From assembly GCF_040802235.1 (NCBI RefSeq), contig NC_133158.1, forward strand, positions 153,586,401 to 153,650,400: a stretch of 64,000 nucleotides of DNA, written 5' to 3'. Numbering within the stretch: position 1 is the first letter of the stretch; each line of letters begins with the position of its first letter. The DNA comes from Manis javanica. Taxonomy: Eukaryota; Chordata; Mammalia; Pholidota; Manidae. Below, in pieces: positions 13,241-24,990 of this stretch. The notes beneath the pieces are model-generated. The model made no database searches. It saw nothing but the letters and a program-made list of their open reading frames with translations, and was not told where the DNA came from. Both the position numbers and the translations under genes were made by a program.

Positions 13241-15000
13241 GCCTTCTAAAAGAAAATGATTTTACAGAGTTCTTATCTGAGTGTACTTTTGAAAGTTAAT
13301 AGAAAATGGTTTTAAAGAATGCCTAGTATTTTGTTGTGTTTGAGTTAAAAGAAAAAGTACCCAGATATACAGTTACAAGGTTTATAACTGGAAATGAGTA
13401 GCAAGAAAAACATAAAAGGCACAATGAATTAAATACGTCACCTAGGATTTACCCTCATCTCATTATTTTCTGAGTGTGGTTCAAGAAAAAAGGAGTTCTT
13501 TTAGTCTCCGTTTCCCAGTTTTTACGTCATACATGACGTTAGAAGATTAGAATCTTGAGCACAGTAAGCAAATAAACACTTTACTGGGGTTTGTCAGCAT
13601 TATCCAGTCACTCTGAATTTAGCTATAACATTTCAAGGAGTTGTCAGTGATTTCACTTTGTTGGTTTGTGTATAATGTTGCTCAAAATTATTGAGTGACC
13701 TACCAAAATAAGTAAAGATTCATTGTAACAGTGGGTTGTAATGGTCTTTGACTTACTTAAAAAGTAAAACTCAACTGCAAGGCTCTGGCTCTTCACACTG
13801 AGGTTACCAGAGTTTTGTTGGCACAAAGAACTACCATGTAACGCTGGGTTATGCTCTTCAGTCATCAAAATTTTGTGCTTTAGTATCTGAAATTTAAAAC
13901 ATGTTTTCCATTTAGAAACCATTCTGGTTTGTTTTGCCTTTACCTACCTTTTTAGTTGTTTTATTTAGGTGCTTTAGATGCAAACCATAACTTTAAGAGG
14001 TAGGACTCAGGTTCAACAGCAAATTCTTCTCACTCCGTAATAGAATCCTTTCCTATCTAAACTTAGTCCCACTCTAGCTGCTTGTACTGCTTTATCTTCA
14101 AGTTGAATTAGGACAAAAATGTACTAAAGTACTAGTGAGCAATAAAAGAATAAAAAATAAGCTGAAGGGGAAAATTAAACTGTCTGGGCTTAGATCATGC
14201 AAGGTAAATTCATACATACCACAGAATCACATAAAGGTAGGAAGGACATGGGAAATTCAGCCCAACTGCCACAATTTACAGGTGAACTCATGTATTCAAT
14301 AAATATGTTCCAGATGAGGAGTTAGAGCTGTGAAAAGAGTTGCAGCACTCAAGTATCAGTGCAGTAATTGGTGGGGGAGGACAATAAAACGGTAAGGACC
14401 ATAAGAGTGATCTTTCAAAGTGAAGTAAAACCAGATAAGTGATGTCTGCTCTCAGCTAGTTGAGGGGGAGCAGAAGCTAGAATCAAGTTTCCTGACTGAC
14501 GGTACCCTATAGAAACTAGGCATAATTGCAAACCGTCCACACAGAACACTTCTGTTTTCAGAGTTCTCCACTTCTGCTTTTATAAAAGCTCTGAAATTTT
14601 GTTTTCCCCCAAAAACTTGCTCTTTTATGGGTGCAATTTGTTTTGAAAATGAATTTTAAGTGACAAATTTACTGTTAGCATTTCCTGTACAGAACAAAAA
14701 TTAAAAGGCCAAATCAGTAATGTTACCCACTGTAACATTCAAGAGCATATTTTTTAAAAGTTTTGTGCTGTACTTTTAAAATTTTTTCATCTGTGATGTT
14801 GAGGATAATTATTTGGTAGTCCAGTAGTCATGTGCCCTCCATAGATACTTCTCATAACAAAGGTTCAATGAATAAACCATGTGTGGCTTTAATGTGAAAA
14901 TTTCTACTTTGGGATGCAAACAGAACAAATCTGCAAATTTAAAAGTTAAAACTGATTTCAGTATCATTTAATGGGTTAACAGGTTTTTCTTTTCTCACTG
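13241..15000. other. AT-rich unique stretch, nothing recognised
   Basis: No coding signal, RNA gene or clear repeat seen. Open frames are short and isolated. Confidence 0.5.
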
Positions 15001-15029
15001 AGGAAGTCAAACAGAAGAATGAGAGTAAT

Positions 15030-15170
15030 CGATTTTACAGCTAGAAGGCACTTTAAACTGATCTTGTTTAGCCCCTTTATTTTACCCTTGAGGAAATTAG
15101 AGCCTAGAGAAGTTATCTTCCATCATGAATGAACCATTAGCAGAGCAAGGATTAGAAAACTGGTCTTGGG
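15030..15170. repeat. MIR-like fragment
   Basis: 'ctagaaggcactttaaactg' followed by 'ttacccttgaggaaattaga' resembles a diverged MIR. Confidence 0.4.
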
Positions 15171-15304
15171 ATGACCAAACTGGCTCTTTAGGATGTTGAG
15201 TGCCAAGGAATGACAATTCTTTAGGAATGCCTCCTTTTATTTTCCAATATTAAATACTAATCTCATGAAACCCCAAGGTGTTCCAAGAAGACAAAATCTG
15301 AAGA

Positions 15305-15700
15305 TTTACTAGATTTTAATGACTTCCCACTGCCATTGCGATAAAAACTCTTTAGCTTTGATTTTTAGGACACTTCACAACATGGCCAAACTTACCTTTC
15401 CAGCCTTGTCCCCCGACAGCTTTCCCCCATAGACGTGTTCTAGCCCACAGATACTACTTTCATTTTTTCAGATGCCCTGTGTTTTTAAATGTTTTTGCTC
15501 TTTTACCTACATGATGATACTACCCATCCTTCAAAATCTAGCTTAAAATTCACCTCCTCTGAAGTTTTCTTTTGCCATGGGAGTCAAATACTCTGGGATT
15601 GATGACTCAGCACCAATTAGAATATTTTCTTGACATGTTAATTTTTTTTAGTTCTGTTTCTTACTGAGTTGGGATATGGAACCCTCAAGAACAAGTACCA
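15305..15700. repeat. L2-like fragment
   Basis: 'cacttcacaacatggccaaa', 'ctttccagccttgtcccc' and 'cttaaaattcacctcctctg' follow the L2 3' region pattern. Confidence 0.5.
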
Positions 15701-16904
15701 TTTCTTTCTTATCTACTCTCACATCTGAGGCTAGTATGAAAGTACATGCACAGGAGGAGCACAACATTTTAGTTGAGTGATAAAGTGAAAACAAATGCCC
15801 TGTCACATCAGAATAATCTTTAAAGTAAGACCATGTCTTGTAAAGTCATGTACCCCTGATATAAGTCATCTCACTTACTTCCAATTCTAGCAACCTCTAG
15901 TTAATAGCCTAGCTCAGCACCAGAATTCAGTCTGCCCTTGAAACAAACTCTCCCAAGGTAGCCTTCATATATTTAGAAATATATCATCAGTGGTATTTGT
16001 CCTTCACGCTCATATTTGAGAACCATTCATAATAAGTGTCATTAAGAAAACAAAAAAGTGCTTTACGAAGAAAGCTGACAGCTCACTACACCAGTCTATC
16101 TGGTTATGAGGAAACAGTCAAACAACCACATTGGCTGTTTAGAGCAGGTGCCTGTGGATTGTCAGCTGCCCTCTGACCCCAGCCCCATTTCTAGGGCACA
16201 AGCAGGGGCAAAGAAAATGTCACACAGATACACCTTTCTCCACACCAGACTTCAGACCCAGAATGGCTCCATTCCCTGCAGACAAGATCCAGTCCCTGGA
16301 AGGGATAGCCTGTTCTTTTCACAAAGGAATTCCCTACAGCAGGGCCACACCACACTGACTACCACTTAGGAGGTGGTGTGGTTCCCAAACTAAAGCCCAT
16401 AGGTTAGGTGAAGGAGACTTCCACAGCTATACAGAGAGCTCTGGAAGAGCACTTAGCTCCTGGCACCACGGAGCTCTGGGGGACCAGATAAACCACAAAG
16501 GTGCCGAGAGTATGTGCTCTGCCTGACATAAAGAGCACCAACTAAGGAGCAACTGCAGATTCCAAGGCACAAATGCATCTGGAGTTGAGACATTATGATT
16601 TCTGACAAAGCCCAAATCATAAAGATAAATAAGCACTGGGAGTATCCAAGCATGTTTCCACCTAGCTCCAACCTGGGTTACTCGTACACAATCTGCCTTA
16701 ATTACTGAAGGCTTATGTGCAGGAAGGTGCCACAGAAATTGAAAATCGTCTCAAATATTCGTCATTTCTTCTTGACTGAGAACAGCATCAGGATATTTTC
16801 AAGGTAGATCTCTTTCCTTTGCTGAACATTATGTTAAAGTCCAAATGTACTGCTTAGTACACCCAGAGAAAGTGGACCAGCACTTAACCCAGCCTGTGTC
16901 ACTG
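15701..16904. other. Unique intergenic stretch, nothing recognised
   Basis: GC content rises moderately around 16100-16700. Short open frames on both strands (for example 16106-16369 plus) show no family resemblance I recognise. Confidence 0.45.
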
Positions 16905-17068
16905 GTCTAATCTCTTATCAGAGTGGGGCCAGGGAGCTGCCAAGTAACCTGGAAGCTTGTTAGGAGTGCAAAATCTCGGGCTCCATCCAAGGCGTGCTGA
17001 ATCAAAATTTGCATTTCCCAGGACCTCCAGGTGGTTTGTACGCAAATTAGGCTTTGAGAAGTGTTGAA
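16905..17068 (-). mobile_element. MER5-type hAT-Charlie fragment, minus strand
   Basis: 'gaagcttgttaggagtgcaa', 'aatctcgggctcca', 'tgaatcaaaatttgcattt' and the terminal 'ctttgagaagtgttg' are the inverted MER5A/B pattern. Confidence 0.75.
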
Positions 17069-17744
17069 GAGGGCTTGGAGTAAAGTTCTGTGGCCTTAAA
17101 TATCCAAACTTCTCAGGCTTCATACTCTTTGCCTAAGGAAAAGGAAACTTTTACCCTCAAGTCTCATCCAAGTGTTATGAAACTTAATGATGGTAAAAGC
17201 TCTTTGAAAAGTTAAAAATACTCTATGCAAACAAGACTCCACTAACTTTGTGAACTGCAAAAACAGAGATCTCTCATAGGGTGAGGGGCCTTCCTCATTG
17301 AAAAACAGAAGGGAAAGGTAGCCCTAGATTTGACTTGGCAGAAAGTCTTGGACTTTCTTAGGATCTGTTGGTATTTATACATTTATACAATTCAAATGTA
17401 ACATTACAGATTTTCACTTATTTCTTGATTTTATATTTGTATGCTCTTTTTTCTTCAATTGAAAGTCTTGGTTCCTTACATTAATGCTTAGTTGCTTTAT
17501 CCTACTAAGTAAACAATAGTTTCAAAACACAATGCCAATTTTATTTTTAACAATATGATTACTTAAACAATTAAAAATTTTTTCTGAGTTCTTTTTGTTC
17601 TTAGGCAATATTTCATAAGTAATATGGAGTCAAATTACCAACTTTTGAATCACCTGAAATTTTTCTCTGTGGTCATATCATGAACCTGATACACAGTTAG
17701 GTTCACTTGTTCCATTGGACTTTGATTTTCAGGATTTGCTCTTT

Positions 17745-19907
17745 TTTTTTTAATATCTTCATTGAGATATAATTCACATGCTATGTAATTCACCCATTTA
17801 AAACGTACACTTAACAGTTTTTAGTATATTCAGTGTTGAGCAACCATCACCACAATCACATGTTCATCACCTCAAAAAGAAACCTAGAACCTTTTGGCTG
17901 TGAGCACTCAACTATTCCCCCCATCTCTATCATCTAAAGCGACCACTCATTTACTTTCTGTCTCTATTTATTTGCCTGTTATGGACATTTCATATAAATG
18001 GTATCATTTAATGTGGTATTTTGTGACTGGCTTTATCCATGTTGTAGCATGTATCAACACTTCATTCCTTCTTATGGCTGAATAATATCTATTACATGAA
18101 TAAACTACATTTTGTGGATCCACTCATCAACTGATAGAGATTTGAGTTGTTTCTGCATTTGACTATTATGAATAATGCTGCTATGAACACTTGTGTACAA
18201 GTTTTTGGATGGACGTATATTTCCATTACTCTTGGATATATACCTAGGAGTAGAAGTGCTTGGTCAAATGATGACTCTATGCTTAACTTTTCTGAGAACT
18301 GCCAGATTGTTTCCCAAAGGGGCTGCCCTGATTTATATTCCTACAGCAGTTCAACAGTGTATGAAGGCTCTGATTTCTTTAGATCCTTGTCAACATTTGT
18401 TATTATTGTCTCTTTGATTCCAGCCATCCTAGTGGGTACGAAGTCATATCTCACTGTGGTTTTGATTTGCATTTCCCTGATGGCTGATGGTTTTCACGTA
18501 CTTATTGGATGTGTGTATATTTTCTTTGGTGAAATATCTATGCAGATCCTTTGCTCATTTTTATTTTATTTTATTTTTGTAAGAACACAATATATAATCT
18601 CTTTTGCCCATTTAAACTTAGATGAAGTCTAGTTTATCTATTTCTTTTGTTGCTTATGCTTTTGGTGTCATATCTAAGAATCTATTGCCAAATTAAAGGT
18701 CATGAAGATTCATCCCTACATTTTCTACTAAGAGTTTTATATTTTTGGCTCTCACATTTAGGTCTTTGACTAATTTTGAATTAATTTGTTGAAAAGACTT
18801 TTGTTTCCCCATTGAATTGTTTTGGCATCTGTGTTAAAAACTAGATTGACTATATATACATGGGATTATTTCTGGATTTTTCAATTCTATTTCACTGATC
18901 TACATGGCTAGCTCTATGCTAGTGCTACAATGTCTTGATTACTATTGCTTAGTTTGTAGTAGTTTTGAAATCAGGAGGTATGAGTCATCCAACTTTGTTC
19001 TTCTTTTTCAAGATTTTTTTTGGCTATTCTGGGTCTCTTGAGTTTCAGTACGAATTTTAGGGTCTGCTTGTCAGTTTCCACAAGAAGCCAGCTGGCATTC
19101 TGGTAGGCATGTGTCATATCTGTAGATCAGTTTGGGGAGCATTGCTATCTTAATAGTAAGTCTTCCAATTCATGAACCTGGGATGTCTTTTTATTTATTT
19201 AGGCTTCCTTTCATTTCTTTCAACATGTTTTGTAGTTTCCAGATTATGTGTTTTATATTTTTGTTAAATTTATTACTAAGTATTTTATTCTTTTTGATTT
19301 TATTGGAAATGGAATTGTTTTAATTTCATTTTTTGTTTGCTCAGTGCTACTATATAGAAATACAATTTGTGCATATTAACCGTGTATTCTGCAACCTTAC
19401 TGAGCTCATTTATTAATTCCAGTAGTTTTTTAGTGGATTCCTTGGCATTTCCAACATACAGCATTATGTTAATCTGCAAATAGAGATGGTTTTACTTCTT
19501 TCCTTTTCAATCTGAATGCCCTTATTTCTTTTTCTTACCTATTTACTCTGGCTACTACCTCCAGTACAATCTTGACTAGAAGTGGCAATGATGGACATCT
19601 TTGTCTTGTTCTTGATCTTAGCAGGAAGGCATTCAGTTTTTCATCATTAAGTATGATGTTAGCTGTGGATGTTTTGTAGATGACTTTTTTCATTTAGAGA
19701 TTTTGTTCTGCTAGTATTTTGTTGAGAATTTCCACATCTGTATTCACAAGAGATCTTGGTAGTTTTCATTTCTTGAGATGTATTTATCTGGTTTTGGTAT
19801 CAGGATAGTAATGGCCTCATAGAATGAAATGGGAAGAGTTCCCTCCTCTTCTGTTTCTTGAAAGAGTTAATGAGGAATTGGTGTTCATTATTCTTTAAAT
19901 ATTTTGT
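17745..19907 (-). mobile_element. Old L1M, long fragment, minus strand
   Basis: Begins at an L1 3' end ('attgagatataattcaca') and runs back through ORF2 on the minus strand ('gctgaataatatctatta', 'ttgcatttccctgatggctg', 'gtcttgttcttgatctta'). Many stops and frameshifts. Plus-strand open frames here (18147-18632) are shadows. Confidence 0.9.
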
Positions 19908-19920
19908 AGAATTCACCAGT

Positions 19921-20032
19921 GAATGGTAATAATTTTGCAGTATAGACATATATCAAATCAATATGCTGTACACTTTAAACATACACAATATTATGTGTCA
20001 ATTATATCTCAATAAAACTGGAAGAAAAAGAG
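19921..20032 (+). mobile_element. Short L1 3'-tail insertion within older L1
   Basis: About 110 bp of L1 3' end ('atatgctgtacactttaaac', 'attatatctcaataaaactg') interrupts the minus-strand L1. Near-identical flanks AGAATTCACCAGT (19908-19920) and AGAATTTACCAGT (20033-20045) are its target-site duplication (12 of 13). Confidence 0.8.
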
Positions 20033-20465
20033 AGAATTTACCAGTAAAGCCATCTGGGTCTGGAATTTTCTTTGTGGATAGTTTTTAAAATTACAAATTC
20101 AGTTGGTTTACTTGTTTAAGTCTATTCAGATTTTTCTATTTCTTCTTGACTCAGTTTGTATCTTTTTAGGAATTTGTCCATTTTATCTAAGTTGTCATAC
20201 ATCTGAGAAGAAATTAATATCCAGAATATATAAAGAACTCTAAAAACCAAAAAAACCAACAACCCAATTAAAAATGGGCAAAGGGCTTGAATAGACATTT
20301 CCCCAAATAAGATATATATCTAGATGATGGCCAATACACACATGAATAAAAATGTATTTCCATTTCTTTAGGATGCTGTTTGTGTAGTGCCTTTTTCATA
20401 CCTTTATCTTCAATCTTTATATGTTATTATGTTTTAAGTATCTGTTTTAAACAGCAAACATCTGT
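20033..20465. mobile_element. L1 mosaic: minus-strand L1 with a plus-strand piece
   Basis: 20033-20205 and about 20355-20465 continue the minus-strand L1. 20210-20345 is a plus-strand L1 ORF2 piece ('tatccagaatatataaagaa', 'aatgggcaaagggcttgaa'). Confidence 0.7.
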
Positions 20466-20469
20466 TACA

Positions 20470-21165
20470 TGTATGTCCCATACATATATATGTTTATTGC
20501 AGCATTATTTGCAATAGCCAAGATACGGGAACAACCAAAATATCCAAAAATAGATGAATGGATAAAGAAAAGGTGGTACACATATATCATGAAATATTAT
20601 TCAGTCATAAAAAAGAAAGAAATTCTGGAGTTTGTGACAACATGAGTGGACCTAGAAGGTATTATGCTCAGTGAAATAAGCCAGGCAGAGAAAGACAAAT
20701 ACCATATGATTTCAGTTACATGTTGAATCTAAAAACAAAACAAAACAAAATGAACAAAATAGCAATGGATTCATAGACACTGAGAGTGACTGGTGGTTAC
20801 CATAGAAGAGGGTTTGGAGTGGGTGGGTGAAATAGGTGAAGGGGATAAAGAGGCACAAAATCACAATCGGAACATAAATTCATCATGGGGATGAAAGTAC
20901 AGCATAGAGCATATAGTCAATAATTCTGTAACAGCCATTTAAAAAAAATTTTATTGATGTAGAATCATATTAGTTTCAAGTCTACAACACAGTGGTTCAA
21001 TAGTTTATAACATCTTTCTATGTTGACAGATAGTTACTACACTAGTTGGGGTGAGTTTTAAATAATGTAGATAATTGTAAAATCACTATGTTGTATATAT
21101 GAAGCCAATATAATATTGCTTATCAACTATACTTCAATAAAAAAATAAAAAATAAAAAAATAGCA
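20470..21165 (+). mobile_element. L1 3'-end fragment, plus strand
   Basis: 'gtttattgcagcattatttg', 'gatgaatggataaagaaaag' and 'attatgctcagtgaaataag' up to 'actatacttcaataaaaaaa'. A ~85-bp extra block at about 20938-21020 ('ttattgatgtagaatcatat') interrupts it. Confidence 0.85.
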
Positions 21166-22802
21166 TATATCTGGATTTTTATTATGTTCTTATTCAGTTT
21201 AAAAAATAATATGTTTAGTTCATTTCAATATAACAAATGATGTTTTTGGATTTATTTCTACTATCACATTTGCTGCTTTTTGTTTATTATACATTTTAAC
21301 ATTATTATTATTATTATTTGATACTGCTCATTTTCAACTTCCATTCTTGCTTTCTATTAGATTGATTGGGATTTGAGATTTCTGTTTTTTTTTTTAAGGG
21401 TAAACTACTCTCAGCATAATGACATTTTGTTTATTATAATTTTTAACTGTTATTTTTTTAATTTCAGAAATTGGAGACCATCTTTTTATTACGTTGTAGT
21501 TCCCTCCTCTGTTCTCAATTTAGGGATGATTTGAGAAAGTCTTATTTTCTAGATATTAATATGAAATTATTTTCATTTCTAAATCATAATTTAAATGTAC
21601 ATAAAGCACACAAAACTATATCTTACAATGTATGAGGCTTTTGAAAAAATATTTCTTATTTTTTATTGTAAAAGTATTTCTATAAATACCCCAAAGACAG
21701 ATTTTTGAATATTTCTATTATTAGAAAATACACTAAAAATTAGGCATAAAGACTCATGATTTACATAACTTATCTGCAAATCACTCAGGAAAATAATTAT
21801 TGATAGCTGTATAAATAGAATTACTAGAAAGAAAAGGAGAGAAAGGGAATGATAAAAGTGAATGGTACAAAATATTAACAGTAGGTGTCAGCAAAGGGTA
21901 TATGTCTGCTTTTGGTAATATTTTTATTTTTGCAGCATTTGATAATTTTGAAGTTATTTCCAAAGAAAAAGTTTTAAAACTCCACATTTAATAAAAGATA
22001 AAAAAGCTAGTTTTTTTTGTTTTTGAACTTTCCATTCACATTAGGTAGCAAAAAAACCCAAACAACCCCCCCAAAAACCTAATACATTAATATTTTGATA
22101 GTTGAGTGCCACCCAGTGTTCAATTTATGCAACTACTGATATCACAAATTGAACCTAAATTCTCAAAACTGTATTTGGAAATAGCTTTTTGTTGATTTCT
22201 TTATGATAACAACAAAAGATTATGAAAAGAATGTGTGATATAGCAAAATTAGCAAAAAAAAAAAAAAAAGCCCCAAGCTACTAAAATATGAAAAAAGAGC
22301 CCTGTATTATGACATCAAGTGCAGATTTCTGCCTCCCTTAAATTTTATCAGTCTCAAGAGGACATCAAGGTAGCTAGAATATACAGAAAGACTCTAATAT
22401 GTTCAGTGAAAAGGTCAAAATTAGGGATTTACACATAATCCATTAAGATTACAGGGCATAGAATTTATTCAAAAGACCCATGTACTTGAGGTGAAGTGGT
22501 CACAACAGGAAACCTAGTAACACATTTTTCTTCTTTTTTTCTAAGCAACACATATTGTGGGTTTCTCACTCAAGTAAATTCCATTATAACAAAAGAAAAA
22601 TATAGGTTTAACATTTGACTTAAATTAATTTAGTATCATAAACTCTTAGAGGAACATAATACTTTAAAGCACACATGAAAAAACAATCTGCTTAACAAAT
22701 TTAAATCATGTTAATATTTTAGTCCTCATCATGGATTGTAACTATGATCCAAACTGTGCAAAAGTCCTCAGAAAAATTAGAATGTAAAATGTTGAGTTCA
22801 GC
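21166..22802. other. AT-rich stretch; right part is probably pseudogene 3' UTR
   Basis: Includes an (ATT)n run at about 21301-21320 and an A-tract at 22252-22269. Roughly 22541-22802, read on the minus strand, follows directly from the EIF1AX pseudogene stop codon and is likely its retrotransposed 3' UTR. The exact tail and duplication were not resolved. Confidence 0.45.
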
Positions 22803-23181
22803 TTAGATATCCTCAGCATCTTCACCATCATCTCCATCATCCCAAACTGAATTTTGACATCATTTCCAGGAACACATGTAACCTGTCTTTGACTGCAGCT
22901 TCAACATATGCCTTAACATGTCCAGCTTTATTAGCAACATAATATAAAATCACACAACTTTGCTGTCCAATAGTTTTGCAAGCCCACCAACATAATGTCA
23001 GAAATTCTTATCCAAACTTTCTCATATCTTCTGACCATCTAAACATATTGCTTCCAAATGTCCATTTCCCAACATATGGATTACCTGGGTCTACTGGTCT
23101 GTTCTTGAGCACTAGTTCTTTTATTTCAGACTCATTCTCATTCTTATCTCTGTATCTAGTTTTACCTTTATTCTCAGGCAT
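22803..23181 (-). pseudogene. EIF1AXP: Processed pseudogene of EIF1AX (eIF1A)
   Basis: Minus-strand ATG at 23181-23179 opens MPENKGK, then DKNENESE-KELV, as in the eIF1A N-terminus. After a frameshift the matches continue in other frames: GN-G-LEA-C-DG, then KVWI-SDI-LVGL (the OB-fold core), then VIL-Y-A--A---KAY, and finally an acidic tail DDGEDAEDI with a stop at 22805-22803. The remnant spans 379 bases against 435 expected, has no introns, several frameshifts and internal deletions, so it is a dead retrocopy. eIF1A normally promotes scanning by the 40S subunit. The parental gene could be EIF1AX or its Y-linked twin; the symbol is a label, not an official name. Confidence 0.85.
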
Positions 23182-23409
23182 GGTTGTATTGGCAGTTTGG
23201 GTCTTAATTTCTCCCCCTGGTATGTGGAGCACAGCAATTATGGGAAGCTGGTTACCTTCTGTGGGAGAATATTGGTGTGTGTGCAAGAGCATCCAGTTAA
23301 GGTTTCCTTATTTCCCTTTTGTTCCCTCTACATGTTTCATAGTTAAACATTCCATTTCTAGTCTCTCAATGAACCCTTTTAGAACTTAACCAGGTATATT
23401 GATGAAATA

Positions 23410-23760
23410 TAAAATTAATCTTTATTTCTACCTTCTTGATCAAAGACCTTAAAATGCTTTGATATCAGTCATCTCCCTCCTTCATATTTTGTGTTGATAT
23501 TGTATAGTATTGTTTTTGCCCCAGTTCTCTATTTTTGTTGATTTTTTTATGAGCATGTGCTGTTTTTACATTGCTCCATGTTTATGAATTTCTTTGCTTA
23601 CCATTCCTTCTTCCTGAAGTACATCCCTTAGTACTTTCAGTAAGTAACAGTGAGTGATAAATTCTCTAGTCTTTTTGTTTGTTTATATGAAAATGTTTAA
23701 GGATGATTTTCAGAAAAGGCTAAAATCATAACTCTCATGCAGATATAATTTGACCATATA
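23410..23760 (-). mobile_element. Old L1M/HAL1-like fragment, minus strand
   Basis: 'cctgaagtacatcccttagt', 'tttcagtaagtaacagtgag' and 'gataaattctctagtctttt' match the old L1M/HAL1 antisense pattern. Confidence 0.55.
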
Positions 23761-24194
23761 TTAAAAGATTTACTTAACTCCCCATTAATGAAGGAGTCTG
23801 TAAGATGTCAACCAGTTCAAAGGAGAAGTCAGAAAAGCACAAATTTATATGGAATAAAGGAATGTTTAAACAAATTTACAAATGAACAGAGAAACTGGCT
23901 TTTTCCACAGAGAGGAGGAAAATCAATTGAACAGCCATCAGACAGAATATATTTTCATGTTTATAGACAAGATTTAACTTTTATCATCATTACTTATCCA
24001 CTATTTACAGAATTGTAAAAGAGCTAAAAGGCAATGAAAAGACAGAATCAGATAACCAAGAAAAGTTGGCTCTAAATAGTGCCTAATTTTTCTCTGGAGA
24101 ATCCTAATAATCTTTCTTGCTATTTCCAAATGTCCTTACAACTGACAAAGAGTCAGTCTTTGACCAAATTCTAATCAGGCTCCTCTGAACTCTC

Positions 24195-24565
24195 TGGTTG
24201 TAGACTGAATGCTTGTGTTCCCTCAAACGCATAGGTTGAAATTCTACCCCCCAATGTGAGGCTATCAGAAGGTGGAGCCTTTTGGAGGTGAGTAGGTCAT
24301 GAGGGTGGAGTATGTCTGCACATCTACAGGAATGGGATTAGTGCCTTTGTGAAGGAAATGCCAGTGAGTTTCCTTCTCTCTCACCATGTGAGGACACAGA
24401 AGATGGCCATCTATGAACAACCAGAAAGTGGGTTTTTACCAGATACCAACTCTGCTGTCCCCTTTAGCTTGGACTCCTCAGACTCCAGAATTGTGGGAAA
24501 TAAATGTTTGCTGTTTAAGCCACCTAGTCTATGGTAGTTTTGTTGTAGCAACCTGAACTGAGACA
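24195..24565 (+). mobile_element. MaLR LTR (MST/MLT1-like), plus strand
   Basis: 'actgaatgcttgtgttccct', 'tgaggctatcagaaggtgg', 'gtgagtaggtcatgagggtg', 'cagactccagaattgtggga' and 'gccacctagtctatggtag' are the standard MaLR blocks in order. Confidence 0.85.
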
Positions 24566-24569
24566 TCTC

Positions 24570-24990
24570 TGGACTAGGACCTGAATTCTGGGCCTGCACA
24601 TTTGCCTTTTCATTAGGCAAGAATTTCATTTCATTTAGCAAGAAATTACCAATTTTAGCAAGAATCCTCAATATCTGATTGAGTTCTTTATTCTCCACTG
24701 TCCCCCAGGTGTTGTCTGATCACTCTGGCCTGCCTTCAGGAAGAATCCTATCAAGTTAGTTTAGCCAGAACCACTCTACCCTGATACTTCCTCTTAAGTC
24801 ATTTCCCATTCACTGACCCCTCACCCCATTCCTTCTTTACCTTGTTGTATTTAAAGTTGAGCCCAATTTCTCTCCCCTACTGCAAAACCCCATTTTGGTG
24901 CTCCCTATACCTACATAAATGACCCTGAATAAAGTCTGCCTTACCATTCTTTAACAAGTGTCATGAATACATTTCTTTTAACACAACCTT
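24570..24990 (+). mobile_element. LTR-like relic, plus strand
   Basis: The 3' part 'cctgaataaagtctgcctta' with AATAAA followed by 'ttctttaacaagtgtc' looks like an ERV LTR R/U5. The 5' limit and family are uncertain. Confidence 0.5.

Noticed and set aside
18147-18632. 161-codon plus-strand frame
   Set aside because: Shadow of a minus-strand L1 ORF2.
22803-23181. Functional EIF1AX gene
   Set aside because: Intronless, frameshifted and internally deleted.
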